Shown one piece after another: positions 55,290-64,000 of a stretch of DNA of 64,000 nucleotides. The notes under the pieces are model-generated. The model did no database searches and was not told where the DNA came from. It saw nothing but the letters and a program-made list of their open reading frames with translations. The position numbers were made by a program, and so were the translations under genes. The DNA is from Alitibacter langaaensis DSM 22999. Its GTDB lineage: Bacteria; Pseudomonadota; Gammaproteobacteria; Enterobacterales; Pasteurellaceae. Positions within the stretch are counted from its first letter, which is position 1. The number at the start of each line of letters is the position of its first letter. The DNA lies in NCBI RefSeq assembly GCF_003096995.1, contig NZ_QENU01000004.1, positions 1 to 64,000 on the forward strand, in the 5' to 3' direction.

Positions 55290-57338
55290 ATGAGTTTTAT
55301 CCAAGAACTTCGTGCATCAAGCACGTTAAAAGCCCCGATTTTTGTGCCTACGGTGGCTTTTGTCGCTTTCATAGCGTTTTTTTGTTTGTTTTTTCCTGAT
55401 CAGGCGCAAAACACTTTAAATGCAGTGAAACAAGTTCTCTTTACGAACTTCAGTTGGTTCTACATTCTGGCTGGAGCAATTTTTTTCCTATTTCTGATGT
55501 TTTTGTGTGTCAGTTCACTAGGTAGCATTCGCCTTGGTGCAGACACCGATGAGCCCGAGTATTCCTTTATGTCTTGGATAGCAATGCTCTTTGCTGCTGG
55601 TATGGGGATCGGGTTGATGTACTTCGGGGTTGCAGAGCCGTTCTCGCATTATTTAAACCCAGTGCATGAAAACCTAAACGAATCGGAACGTATAAAAGAT
55701 GCATTGATGACCAGCTTTTATCACTGGGGGATTCACGCTTGGGCAATTTATGCTGTTATTGCATTAGCATTAGCCTATTTTGGTTTTCGTTATAAATTAC
55801 CGCTTACCGTGCGTTCAGGCTTTTATCCCTTATTAAAAAATCGCATTTCAGGTTTTTGGGGCAACTTAATTGATGTTATCGCATTATGTAGCACAATCTT
55901 CGGTTTAACCACTACCTTAGGCTATGGTGCGATGCAGGTTAACGCAGGTTTTAAATTCCTTGGTGTATTAGATAGTAGCAGTTTTGGCGTATTAGCGATT
56001 ATCGTCATTGTCGCAATGACTATTTCTGTTGCCTCTGCGATTTCAGGTGTAGGTAGAGGTGTAAAAATACTGAGCGAAATCAACCTTGTAATCGCAGGTT
56101 TATTATTACTCTTTGTTATTATAGCTGGCCCTACTCTATTACTCTTTTCTGAATTAACAGAAAACCTCGGTTATTATTTTAGTTCACTTTTAGAGATTAG
56201 TTTCCGTACCTTTGCTTATGAAGCAGACAAACAAGGCTGGTTAAGCAGTTGGACTGTCGTTTATTGGGCATGGTGGGCTTCTTGGGCGCCGTTCGTGGGC
56301 TTGTTTATTGCGCGAATTTCTAAAGGGCGTACCATCCGCGAATTTATTTTAGGCGTGTTATTTATCCCATCACTCTTTAACATTTTATGGATGACGAGTT
56401 TTGGTAGCTCAGCAATTTGGGTCGATCAACAAACAGGCGGTGCATTAACGGCAATCAGCAGCAACACAGAAGCCTTATTATTTGGTTTATTTGATCAATT
56501 ACCATTTAGTACGCTGACCTCAACCGCTGCGGTAGTGATTATTTCAATTTTCTTTATAACATCTGCCGACTCAGGTATTTTTGTGTTAAATAATATCGCC
56601 TCACAAGGCTCAGAAAAATCACCGAAATGGCAAAGCATACTTTGGGGTGCATTGCTTGCTGTACTCGGTTTATCACTATTATATTCAGGTGGTTTAGCCT
56701 CGTTACAAACTATGACCTTAATTATCGCCTTACCGTTTATGGCAATTATGATCGTGCTTTGTTTCGGTTTATGGAAAGGCTTAATGGTTGACAGCCAATA
56801 CTCTAACAAAAAATTCACGCAAGGCAGTGGTAACTGGAGTGGAGATAATTGGAAAGAACGTTTGGAAAAAATCGTCAATCCAACCAACCACAAAGATATT
56901 CGCCAATTCTTATTAAAAACAGCCCGTCCAGCGTTTAAAGAATTAGTCGAAGAATTTGAAGAACACGGTTTAATTGCGCAAATGCGATTTATTGACGGGA
57001 AAAATCCAAAAATCGAATTTGAAGTGGTGAAAGAAAACCTGCGCAACTTCTTATATGGTATTGAATGTCAATCACGCGAATTATCTGAATTAGTGGTGGA
57101 AGACAGCAATGTGCCGAATATCGATGAAAGCAAGATCTACGAACCGATCACCTATTTCTTCGATGGTCGCAATGGTTATGATGTGCAATATATGACCAAA
57201 GACGAGCTGATTGCCGATGTGTTAAAACAATATGAGCGTTTTATGAACTTGGCGATGGACGAAAACCACACGCTAATGACGGCTGATGTAGAAAATATGA
57301 CAGACAGCGTTGAACCCAAAAACGAAAGCGCGTTATAA
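55290..57338 (+). CDS. betT: BCCT family betaine/choline/carnitine transporter
   Basis: About 682 residues from the ATG at 55290, with GGAG 9 bases upstream; an in-frame ATG at 55278 overlaps that ribosome site and is less likely. Twelve helices, with the family box VYWAWWASWAPFVGLFIARI then SKGRTIREF near 315-345, and a long cytoplasmic C-terminal tail (about 510-680) as in BetT, which uses it for osmotic activation. Likely choline uptake driven by protons. No bet oxidation genes follow, so in Haemophilus the choline may serve lipooligosaccharide phosphocholine (inference). Confidence 0.9.
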   Translation: MSFIQELRASSTLKAPIFVPTVAFVAFIAFFCLFFPDQAQNTLNAVKQVLFTNFSWFYILAGAIFFLFLMFLCVSSLGSIRLGADTDEPEYSFMSWIAMLFAAGMGIGLMYFGVAEPFSHYLNPVHENLNESERIKDALMTSFYHWGIHAWAIYAVIALALAYFGFRYKLPLTVRSGFYPLLKNRISGFWGNLIDVIALCSTIFGLTTTLGYGAMQVNAGFKFLGVLDSSSFGVLAIIVIVAMTISVASAISGVGRGVKILSEINLVIAGLLLLFVIIAGPTLLLFSELTENLGYYFSSLLEISFRTFAYEADKQGWLSSWTVVYWAWWASWAPFVGLFIARISKGRTIREFILGVLFIPSLFNILWMTSFGSSAIWVDQQTGGALTAISSNTEALLFGLFDQLPFSTLTSTAAVVIISIFFITSADSGIFVLNNIASQGSEKSPKWQSILWGALLAVLGLSLLYSGGLASLQTMTLIIALPFMAIMIVLCFGLWKGLMVDSQYSNKKFTQGSGNWSGDNWKERLEKIVNPTNHKDIRQFLLKTARPAFKELVEEFEEHGLIAQMRFIDGKNPKIEFEVVKENLRNFLYGIECQSRELSELVVEDSNVPNIDESKIYEPITYFFDGRNGYDVQYMTKDELIADVLKQYERFMNLAMDENHTLMTADVENMTDSVEPKNESAL

Positions 57339-57400
57339 ATCTTTGCGCATTGGCATAAATAAGTAGGCGCTTGCGTTCATCTATGTCCGTCTGCGCCCAT

Positions 57401-57442
57401 AAATCAGGCTTGTTGTATTGATTACACGAGCCTGATTTTTTC
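57401..57442 (+). terminator. betT terminator
   Basis: AAATCAGGCT (57401-57410) pairs with AGCCTGATTT (57429-57438), followed by T's. Confidence 0.8.
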
Positions 57443-57586
57443 CTATTTGCTTGGCGATTTATCTCGCTTATCTAAAAAACTTGCGCAATTTCGACCGTAC
57501 TTTTATTCCTTATTAAGAATGAACTGGCATTTTAAACTCAATTTGTTTATTATTATGAATAATCTTTTTTGACAAAAAGGGATAAT

Positions 57587-58468
57587 ATGCATTTTTTAGA
57601 TGATATGGCATTGTTTGTTGAAGTCGTAAAAGCGAGGAGCTTTACGAAAGCGGCGGATAACTTAGACATCCCGAAATCCACACTTTCAGTGCGGATACAC
57701 AAATTAGAAGATGCGATTGGGCTAAAGTTATTAAACCGAACGACACGCAAAGTTGAAGTCACTGAAGTGGGTCAGCTTTATTATGAAAAAGCGATAAATA
57801 TTATCGAAGAAGCGCATTTAGCGCATATTCAGCTCACGGAGATGATTGCAAATCCGCAAGGCGTGCTAAAAGTGCTTGTGCCTGTTGATTTTGCGATACA
57901 TATTATCGCCCCTATTTTGGCTGAATTTAGTGAGCGTTATCCGCATATTCAACTTGAATTTGACCTTATGCCGCGCAAAGTGGAACAGGTTGGTGAACAT
58001 TTTGATATTGCGCTGTGTCATGAACGCCCGCAAGACAGCACCTTAGTAGCGCATCATTTGAGTGCATTTTCGGGGGGGATTTACGCCTCAGCACGCTATT
58101 TACAGCAATATGGCGAGCCGAAAAACTTAAATGATTTAACCAAGCATGAATGCATTCGTTTTCACACCGAGTTCAACCATGAATGGCATCTGATGAAAGG
58201 CAAGGAACAGCAACGCATTTCGGTGCTTGGGCAATATCATTCTAATAGTATGGAAATGTCATTAACGCTGGCAGCCCAAGGGTTAGGCCTTGCAATTCTG
58301 CCCGAAATTATGGCTCAACACGCCGTTGAAAAAGGGCAGATTAAACGTATTTTGCCCCAATGGCATACGGCTGAAATGAATATTTATGCGATCACGGCAA
58401 CTCGCATTTTACCCCGCAAAACTCAAGTCTTTCTTGAACTATTGCAGGAAAAATTGAAAGCTGGCTAA
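57587..58468 (+). CDS. LysR family transcriptional regulator
   Basis: 293 residues from the ATG at 57587 (AAAGGGATAAT upstream); an upstream alternative adds six residues. HTH with MALFVEVVKARSFTKAADNL and DIPKSTLSVRIHKLEDAIG, hallmark LNRTTRKVEVTEVG, effector domain to the C-terminus. It sits between betT and nhaA, all on the plus strand; targets are not obvious. Similar in type to the LysR proteins at 37655 and 41298 but clearly distinct. Confidence 0.87.
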   Translation: MHFLDDMALFVEVVKARSFTKAADNLDIPKSTLSVRIHKLEDAIGLKLLNRTTRKVEVTEVGQLYYEKAINIIEEAHLAHIQLTEMIANPQGVLKVLVPVDFAIHIIAPILAEFSERYPHIQLEFDLMPRKVEQVGEHFDIALCHERPQDSTLVAHHLSAFSGGIYASARYLQQYGEPKNLNDLTKHECIRFHTEFNHEWHLMKGKEQQRISVLGQYHSNSMEMSLTLAAQGLGLAILPEIMAQHAVEKGQIKRILPQWHTAEMNIYAITATRILPRKTQVFLELLQEKLKAG

Positions 58469-58569
58469 TTGCTAAAACAGTTTTCCACGCTAAATTATGC
58501 AAAAACTTAATGAATTTTGACCGCACTTAACGCGTTGATCTTTTTGATTATTTTAGGAGTATTTATCTT

Positions 58570-59733
58570 ATGGACTTTTTACAACGTTTTTTTAAGATGG
58601 AATCGGCGAGCGGTATTTTGCTCTTCGCCTTTGCCATTTTAGCGATGATTTTCGCGAATACAGGCTTGCAATCCACCTATTTTGATTTTCTTGATATTCC
58701 AGTGACCGTGCAATTTGGATCCTTTGTGATTAATAAAACCTTTATCCATTGGATTAACGATGGGTTTATGGCGGTCTTTTTCGTGCTTGTGGGTATGGAA
58801 GTAAAACGGGAAATGTTTGAAGGCTCATTATCCAGCTATCAAAAAGCGATTTTCCCTGCAGTTGCCGCTATCGGCGGTATGCTCATCCCAGCCGCAGTTT
58901 ATTGGCTAATCACCAAAGATCACCCAGAACTCGCCAACGGTTGGGCAATTCCAATGGCAACGGATATTGCCTTTGCACTGGGGATTGTGGCGTTATTAAG
59001 TAAACAAGTGCCGCCTGCGCTAAAAGTATTCTTGCTCGCCTTAGCGATTATTGATGACTTGGGCGCAATCGTTGTTATCGCGCTTTTCTTCTCAACAGAC
59101 TTAAGTATGCAAGCCTTAACGATTGCGGCAGTTGCCGTTGTAGGCTTATTCATCTTAAATCGCTTCAAAGTGAGCAATATCAGCGCCTATATCATTATTG
59201 GTCTTGTGCTATGGGCTTCCGTATTGAAATCTGGCGTGCACGCCACACTTGCTGGTGTGATTATCGGCTTCAGCATTCCATTAAAAGATAAAAACGGCGA
59301 AAGCCCGTTACATAAAGCAGAACACGCGCTTGAGCCTTGGTGCTCTTACTTCATTTTGCCTTTATTTGCCTTTGGTAACGCAGGGGTTGTATTAGGCAAC
59401 ATCAGCAGCGATCAACTGTTCTCTGCTCTGCCTTTAGGTATCGCCCTTGGCTTGTTAATTGGTAAACCTGTGGGCGTGTTTGGCTTAAGCTATCTTTCCG
59501 TTAAATTAGGAATGGCAAAATTGCCTGACGGCGTTAACTTTAAACAAGTGCTTGCTATCGCGATGTTATGTGGTATTGGTTTTACTATGTCTATGTTCTT
59601 GGCGGGGCTTGCCTTCATCAGCGAATCAAATAGTATGATGAGTACTTTATCGCGACTCGGTATTTTGCTCGGCTCATGTCTTTCAGCCTTGTTAGGTTAT
59701 GTGCTATTACGTTCTTCAACGAAAAAATCATAA
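58570..59733 (+). CDS. nhaA: Na+/H+ antiporter NhaA
   Basis: 387 residues. Exchanges sodium out for protons in at alkaline pH. Start [41 protein letters not shown] near residue 55-80; the ion-binding pair Asp-Asp in [17 protein letters not shown] near 160-175; Lys in the [13 protein letters not shown] helix near 297. Length is typical. TTAGGAGTATTTATCTT precedes the ATG. Preceded by an uptake core (about 58519). Confidence 0.93.
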   Translation: MDFLQRFFKMESASGILLFAFAILAMIFANTGLQSTYFDFLDIPVTVQFGSFVINKTFIHWINDGFMAVFFVLVGMEVKREMFEGSLSSYQKAIFPAVAAIGGMLIPAAVYWLITKDHPELANGWAIPMATDIAFALGIVALLSKQVPPALKVFLLALAIIDDLGAIVVIALFFSTDLSMQALTIAAVAVVGLFILNRFKVSNISAYIIIGLVLWASVLKSGVHATLAGVIIGFSIPLKDKNGESPLHKAEHALEPWCSYFILPLFAFGNAGVVLGNISSDQLFSALPLGIALGLLIGKPVGVFGLSYLSVKLGMAKLPDGVNFKQVLAIAMLCGIGFTMSMFLAGLAFISESNSMMSTLSRLGILLGSCLSALLGYVLLRSSTKKS

Positions 59734-59837
59734 CTTTAGAAAAAATCCTAATTTTTGACCGCACTTAGCGGGATAAATCATAAGATTGGGATTTCATTTC
59801 AAACACAAAATTGATGCTTTGTAAGCGTTAAACACAA

Positions 59838-59872
59838 AGTGCGGTTAAAAACGAAAAAATTTTAACCGCACT
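59838..59872. terminator. Uptake-core inverted pair between nhaA and thiE
   Basis: AGTGCGGTTAAAA (59838-59850) pairs perfectly with TTTTAACCGCACT (59860-59872), between convergent genes. Confidence 0.75.
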
Positions 59873-59885
59873 AAAAATATGTGGA

Positions 59886-60566
59886 CTAAGGCGCTATTCG
59901 CTTTTTCTTCCCTGCTAAGATTTGAATGGTCTCCGCAAGATGTTGGGACTGGGTAATCGCAGAAATCACCGCAACACCATCCGCCCCTTGTTCCCTTAAA
60001 ATATAGGCATTGCTTTCATTGATACCACCTATCGCCACCAGCGGTTTTTCAACGCCTAAGGCTTTTAATTCCCCCACAAAAGAAACACCCAACGCGGGTG
60101 AATGATCGGCTTTGGAATGGGTTGGGAAAATAGGCCCTACGCCAAGATAATCAATATTTGCATCATCTTTCGCTGCCAAAACATCCGCCAAATTATTGGT
60201 GGATAAACCCAAAATAAATTTATGCTGGGCTTGCGCTAAAATCTCTGACACCGCCATATCACTCTGCCCAACATGAATGCCGTCCGCCCCAATTTCTAGG
60301 GCGAGTGGCACGTTATCATTCATAATAAACGGCACTTGATATTGCCGACACAAGGCAAGGCATTGTATTGCCAGCTGTTTTTGTTTTTCAGACGCATACT
60401 CCAACGAATGTTCCCCTTTATCACGAAATTGAAAACAAGTGATTCCCGCTTGTAAGGCTTGCTCTAAAATTCGTAATAAATTTGCCGAAGGCTCACCCGC
60501 CAAATGCAAACAATCTTGTGTTCCTGCCACAAAATAGACAGATAACATTTGTCGGATATTATTCAT
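59886..60566 (-). CDS. thiE: Thiamine-phosphate synthase
   Basis: 226 residues from the ATG at 60564-60566, which overlaps the thiD stop (GATGAATAA); an upstream in-frame start inside thiD is unlikely. Joins HMP-PP and HET-P to thiamine phosphate. Visible: FQFRDKGEHS (near 45), NDNVPLALEIGADGIHVGQSD (near 82-102), LGVGPIFPTHSKADHSPALG with the pyrophosphate-binding loop (near 140), and VAIGGINESN near 178. Last gene of thiMDE. Confidence 0.93.
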   Translation of the reverse strand: MNNIRQMLSVYFVAGTQDCLHLAGEPSANLLRILEQALQAGITCFQFRDKGEHSLEYASEKQKQLAIQCLALCRQYQVPFIMNDNVPLALEIGADGIHVGQSDMAVSEILAQAQHKFILGLSTNNLADVLAAKDDANIDYLGVGPIFPTHSKADHSPALGVSFVGELKALGVEKPLVAIGGINESNAYILREQGADGVAVISAITQSQHLAETIQILAGKKKRIAP

Positions 60567-61365
60567 CTTGATATGCCCAATGATTGGTCGGCCCATGCCC
60601 ATGGCCGAGATTTAACGGATGGCTGATTGCGGCGGTAATAAAGGCTTTAGCGGTGTGAATCGCCTGCTCCACAGAATGCCCTTTCGCCAATTCTGCCGTG
60701 ATACAAGCCGAAAACGTGCAGCCCGTGCCATGGGTATGTTGCGTTGGGAAACGTGGGCTTGATAGGGTAAATTTCTCTGTTGGAGTAAAAATCCAATCCA
60801 AACAGACCGCACTTTGCGAGTTTTGGCTATGTCCACCTTTGATTACAACAGTTTCCGCGCCCATTTCTTGCAATAAGCGCGCCGCCTTTTCTGCACTGGC
60901 TTCGTCAATAATTTTAATCCCTGTTAAAGCTTCCGCTTCAGGCAGATTTGGGGTGATCACTTTGGCTTGCGGCACAATATATTGTTTTAATGCGGCGACT
61001 GCGTGATTTGGCAGCAATGGTGCGCCGCCTTTGGCGATCATCACAGGATCTAACACAATTTGCGGCAACTGATGTTGCTGTAAACAATCTGCCACAGTTT
61101 CAATAATATCCACATCGCCTAACATTCCAATTTTCACCGCTGAAAGCGAGAAATCTTCGGCGACTGCTTTGATTTGCGCTCGAATCGTTGCTAATGACAC
61201 GGGGTAAATATCAAACACCCCTAAGGTGTTCTGCGCAGTGACAGCGGTAATTGCAACAGTGCCAAAGACATTACGCATTTGAAAGGTTTTTAAATCTGCT
61301 TGGATACCTGCTCCACCGCCACTGTCGGAACCCGCAATGGTCAATGCTTGAGGGATGTTATGCAT
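60559..61365 (-). CDS. thiD: Hydroxymethylpyrimidine (phosphate) kinase
   Basis: 268-residue ribokinase-fold enzyme that phosphorylates HMP twice to HMP-PP. ALTIAGSDSGGGAGIQADLK near residues 7-26 is the family signature; VLDPVMIAKGGAPLL near 108 and THGTGCTFSACITAELAKG near 211-229 hold the anion hole and catalytic Asp/Cys region. The start overlaps the end of thiM by 8 bases. Middle gene of a salvage operon; thiC is not present here. Confidence 0.95.
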   Translation of the reverse strand: MHNIPQALTIAGSDSGGGAGIQADLKTFQMRNVFGTVAITAVTAQNTLGVFDIYPVSLATIRAQIKAVAEDFSLSAVKIGMLGDVDIIETVADCLQQHQLPQIVLDPVMIAKGGAPLLPNHAVAALKQYIVPQAKVITPNLPEAEALTGIKIIDEASAEKAARLLQEMGAETVVIKGGHSQNSQSAVCLDWIFTPTEKFTLSSPRFPTQHTHGTGCTFSACITAELAKGHSVEQAIHTAKAFITAAISHPLNLGHGHGPTNHWAYQDE

Positions 61366-62167
61366 TATTGTTCTCCTTATTTAGTTTCAAAAGTGCGGTC
61401 AAATTTTCACAAGAAATTTCAGCTAACTGATTCAAAAACGCAGTGGCAAAAGATCCCACCTGTGTGCTGAGATTTTGTGCAGCTATTTCCCCTGCTAGCG
61501 CATAAACCGTGCAGGCTTCAACCACGGCGTTTAAATTATCTTGTTTATCCACCACGCCTAAAAATGCGGCGATCACCGCGCCCAATAAGCAGCCAGAACC
61601 CGTTATTTTCGGGAATAATGGCGTGCCATTGGCTATTTGTATGACGTTTTTTCCATCGCTGAGATAATCAATTTCCCCACTGACTGCCACAATGCATTGG
61701 TATTTTTGAGCGGCAGTGCGAGCAATCTCGCCGAGATTGGCTTCTCCTTGCCCAGCATCAACGCCCTTGCCTTGCCAATCCACGTTCGCTAAAAACGCAA
61801 TTTCTGCGGCATTGCCTCGAATCGCTGTAAATTGAATTTCGCTCAAGAGTTGCGAAGTTACTTGGCGGCGATATGCCGTTGCCCCTGCGCCAACAGGATC
61901 TAAAACCACGGGAATGCCTTGCTGATTAGCGGCTTTTCCTGCAATCAACATCGCGTCAACATCTGATTTATTGAGCGTGCCAATATTGATTAACAAGGCT
62001 TGCCCAAAGGTTTGGATTTCCGCCACTTCTTGTGGCGAAGTGGACATAAAAGGTGAGGCGCCTAAAGCAAGTAAACCATTTGCGGAAAAATTCGCCACCA
62101 CAATATTCGTCATGCAATGCACTAATGGGTTGCGCTCTCGCACTAAATTTAAGTATTTGAATTGCAT
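61358..62167 (-). CDS. thiM: Hydroxyethylthiazole kinase
   Basis: 269 residues. Phosphorylates the salvaged thiazole HET for ThiE. ERNPLVHCMTNIVVANFSAN near residues 11-30 and GALGASPFMS-type segment (LLALGASPFMSTSPQEV) are typical; VVLDPVGAGATAYRR near 95-109 and KITGSGCLLGAVIAAFLGV near 190-208 hold the ATP/anion site. First gene after the TPP riboswitch; translation of thiD is coupled to it. Confidence 0.95.
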   Translation of the reverse strand: MQFKYLNLVRERNPLVHCMTNIVVANFSANGLLALGASPFMSTSPQEVAEIQTFGQALLINIGTLNKSDVDAMLIAGKAANQQGIPVVLDPVGAGATAYRRQVTSQLLSEIQFTAIRGNAAEIAFLANVDWQGKGVDAGQGEANLGEIARTAAQKYQCIVAVSGEIDYLSDGKNVIQIANGTPLFPKITGSGCLLGAVIAAFLGVVDKQDNLNAVVEACTVYALAGEIAAQNLSTQVGSFATAFLNQLAEISCENLTALLKLNKENNNA

Positions 62168-62233
62168 AGAGTTTCCTAATAACTAGATAGAAAAGATACG
62201 CAATAAATGGTCGAAAGGAGAATAAAGAAAGGA

Positions 62234-62310
62234 TTAGTTCCCTACGCCAGTATTAGCTGTATCAGGTTTTACGGGTATGTTCTCAGCCGCTTCGCAGCAC
62301 CCCGACTAAC
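62234..62310 (-). promoter_or_regulatory. TPP riboswitch (THI element) controlling thiMDE
   Basis: Read on the minus strand: GGGGTGCTGCGAAGCGGCTG, AGAACATACCCG, then AACCTGATACAG, CTAATACTGGCGTAGGGAAC. The CUGAGA, ACCYG, GAACCUGAU-like and CUGGCGUAGGGAA blocks of the TPP aptamer are all present and in order. It lies about 70 bases before thiM; thiamine pyrophosphate binding is expected to shut off translation or transcription of the operon. Confidence 0.95.
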
Positions 62311-62380
62311 GCTGACTAGTCTAAATTCTTTTTGCCTCAGAAACAAAGAAAAAACAGAAAAATTGTGAACTCTGTCACAA

Positions 62381-62420
62381 AAAAGTGCGGTCAAAATTTT
62401 CATTATTTTTAACCGCACTT
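62381..62420. repeat. Facing pair of DNA uptake cores between mepM and thi operon
   Basis: AAAAGTGCGG... (62381) faces ...AACCGCACTT (62420) in the mepM-thiM gap. It may serve as a second terminator downstream of mepM. Confidence 0.65.
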
Positions 62421-62455
62421 CGTTCAATCATATTCGTGCCATCGTAAAAGAAACA

Positions 62456-62484
62456 AAGGCTGTTTATCTTTCATAAACAGCCTT
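62456..62484 (-). terminator. mepM terminator
   Basis: AAGGCTGTTTAT (62456-62467) pairs perfectly with ATAAACAGCCTT (62473-62484), loop CTTTC, followed on the minus strand by TGTTTCTTTT, starting 5 bases after the stop. Confidence 0.88.
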
Positions 62485-62488
62485 GAGT

Positions 62489-63958
62489 TTAAAATTTCAA
62501 TTGACGTTCCACTGAACGTGCTTTGGTAATAAAACGACGGCGTTCATCTTCACGCATTGCATTGCTTGTGCCCGGCAATTTGACCGTCATTGGGTTGACT
62601 GGGCGACCATTAATATGGAATTCATAATGCAAATGCGCCCCTGTCGAAATGCCTGTGTTGCCCGAAAGCGCAATACGTTCACCACGTTTCACGGTTTGCC
62701 CTGCACGGACCAAAGGCTTACTTAAATGCATATAAACCGTTTGATATTCACGCCCATGGCGCAACACGACATAACGCCCTGCACCACCAGATTGATAGGC
62801 GACTTTTTCCACTACGCCATCTGCAGGCGCAATCACTGGCGTTCCAATTGGCAAAGCAAAATCCACGCCATTATGTGGGCGAACGCGCCCTGTGACTGGA
62901 TGACGGCGTTTCGGATTAAACGGCGAAGAAATACGCGCTTGGCGCTGAATTGGGAAACGTGCAAAACCTTTGCCTAAGGTTTCACCTTGGCGGTTATAAT
63001 AGCGTCCATTTTCAGCTTGAATTGCATAATAACTCTTGCCTAGGTTTTTAATGTGAATTGCTTCAACATTACCTTGCCCTGTGAGTTTGTTGTCTAAATA
63101 TTCACGCGAAACCAAAATAGCGAAAGCATCACCTTTTTTCAGTTTATTCATACTAAATTGCCACTGAAGTGCGCTGGTTAATTGACTAATTTGGCGGCTA
63201 TCCAAACCAAGGTTTTTCAAAGCAGCATGGAATGATGTGTCCACTGTGCCTTTTAGCACCTCTTTCTTCCAGATACTTTTTTTCTCGACAATTTGGCGTG
63301 CGAATTTACCGTCAGATTTACGCTCGTATATGCGCTCTTCTTTTTCTGACACTAACCAGTTTAAATATTCAAGATCATTTTCGTTATCTAAGATCCAATA
63401 CATTTGCTGCCCAGGTCTCAAGTTTTTCAACTCTGGGTAGCTCGCAATTAAATTTTTACTGGTTTCATCTTCTAACCCCGACAATTCCAGCACATCTTTC
63501 AATGTATCACCACGCACAATCGTGTGACTAAATTGATCGGTGATGCGCTTAGCCTGAGTCGCGGCATCAATAAGGTCGTCCACCGCAGCTTGCGCATCTT
63601 TCGGCAAGGGTTCACTGGTATTAAGATCATCGGGATCGATGGTGATAGACTCTGACTCATCGTCTTTCCCCGTGAGTTCATCATCATAAGAGGTGGCATC
63701 ATCGCTGTTTTTCTGTGCGATTGTATCGCCACCGACAGCCTGATCTGAGCCGCTGGTAATTTGAGCTGGCGTGGCCTCTTCTTGCAAAGGCTGATACGCC
63801 GCGCTTTCAGTTGTTTTTTCAGGCTTCTGCTCAACCGTATCTTTTAAACTTAATAAACCGCCCAAACAAATACAGATAAGCGCAAAAAAGAAAATCAGCG
63901 CTTTAATCCGTGATTTTCTTTTCCGTCTTTCTCGGGCAAGTTTAACGTGTTGAGCCAA
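62489..63958 (-). CDS. mepM: M23 peptidoglycan DD-metalloendopeptidase, MepM (YebA)-like
   Basis: 489 residues. Basic N-terminus ([13 protein letters not shown]), one membrane anchor (about 20-40, [16 protein letters not shown]), an acidic disordered linker (about 45-130), an OapA/LysM-like wall-binding part (about 140-200, [18 protein letters not shown]), and the LytM catalytic domain (about 335-470) with zinc ligands in [16 protein letters not shown] and [12 protein letters not shown]. It cleaves D-Ala-mDAP cross-links during wall growth. Longer linker than E. coli MepM (440). Start with no strong Shine-Dalgarno seen before the window edge region. Confidence 0.9.
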   Translation of the reverse strand: MAQHVKLARERRKRKSRIKALIFFFALICICLGGLLSLKDTVEQKPEKTTESAAYQPLQEEATPAQITSGSDQAVGGDTIAQKNSDDATSYDDELTGKDDESESITIDPDDLNTSEPLPKDAQAAVDDLIDAATQAKRITDQFSHTIVRGDTLKDVLELSGLEDETSKNLIASYPELKNLRPGQQMYWILDNENDLEYLNWLVSEKEERIYERKSDGKFARQIVEKKSIWKKEVLKGTVDTSFHAALKNLGLDSRQISQLTSALQWQFSMNKLKKGDAFAILVSREYLDNKLTGQGNVEAIHIKNLGKSYYAIQAENGRYYNRQGETLGKGFARFPIQRQARISSPFNPKRRHPVTGRVRPHNGVDFALPIGTPVIAPADGVVEKVAYQSGGAGRYVVLRHGREYQTVYMHLSKPLVRAGQTVKRGERIALSGNTGISTGAHLHYEFHINGRPVNPMTVKLPGTSNAMREDERRRFITKARSVERQLKF

Positions 63959-64000
63959 GGGGAAATGCCTACCTAAAAAATATCAAAAATTTATCTGTGG

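Overview
This window reads as the chromosome of a Haemophilus species close to H. influenzae or H. haemolyticus. The base composition is AT-rich. The 9-base Haemophilus DNA uptake core AAGTGCGGT and its complement recur throughout the chromosomal backbone, often as inverted pairs that double as terminators. Many gene groups match the Pasteurellaceae core: lptFG/pepA, aceEF-lpdA, galE-ampG-adk, thiMDE, betT, mepM. The species call is inference.

Layout. 1-4846 is a restriction island. The end of an IS1016 copy cuts off hsdS. Next comes a one-piece nuclease plus N6-adenine methylase gene (BcgI-like or type I-like) whose start codon is followed by about 45 copies of a 7-base repeat. An IS1595-family element sits directly upstream of it, then a fragment of a DUF1524/HNH restriction protein. 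4887-42203 is mostly ordinary chromosome: zinc alcohol dehydrogenase, YdcZ-type transporter pair with a LysR regulator, mdaB, lptG/lptF, pepA, an SPFH/NfeD pair, modF, sstT, a UmuD-like protein without its catalytic residues, mepS, the pyruvate dehydrogenase operon, a purine/NCS2 permease, galE, ampG, adk, a Fur-box-preceded siderophore ABC transporter, an SDR, a CMD-cupin fusion and LysR regulator, a PQQ-type sugar dehydrogenase broken by a nonsense codon, and a pirin/LysR pair.

42341-52476 is a 10.1-kb transposon. Its ends are perfect 25-base inverted repeats, and it is flanked by an exact 8-base target duplication (AAAACTTG). It carries a different IS1595-family transposase near each end, two small coiled-coil/winged-helix genes beside the left transposase, a beheaded XRE regulator, a phase-variable type III restriction-modification system (mod with 12 GCTCA repeats, at present out of frame, then res), a candidate small structured RNA with its own promoter, and an acidic orphan ORF. 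Hairpins just inside both ends could block transcription coming from outside.

52584-64000 returns to chromosome: a Gfo/Idh/MocA oxidoreductase, an Old Yellow Enzyme gene with an early TGA, betT, a LysR regulator, nhaA, thiMDE under a TPP riboswitch, and mepM.

The theme is two unrelated phase-variable restriction systems in IS-bounded, uptake-sequence-poor segments of one otherwise ordinary 64-kb stretch. One is ON but has a truncated specificity subunit; the other is OFF as sequenced.
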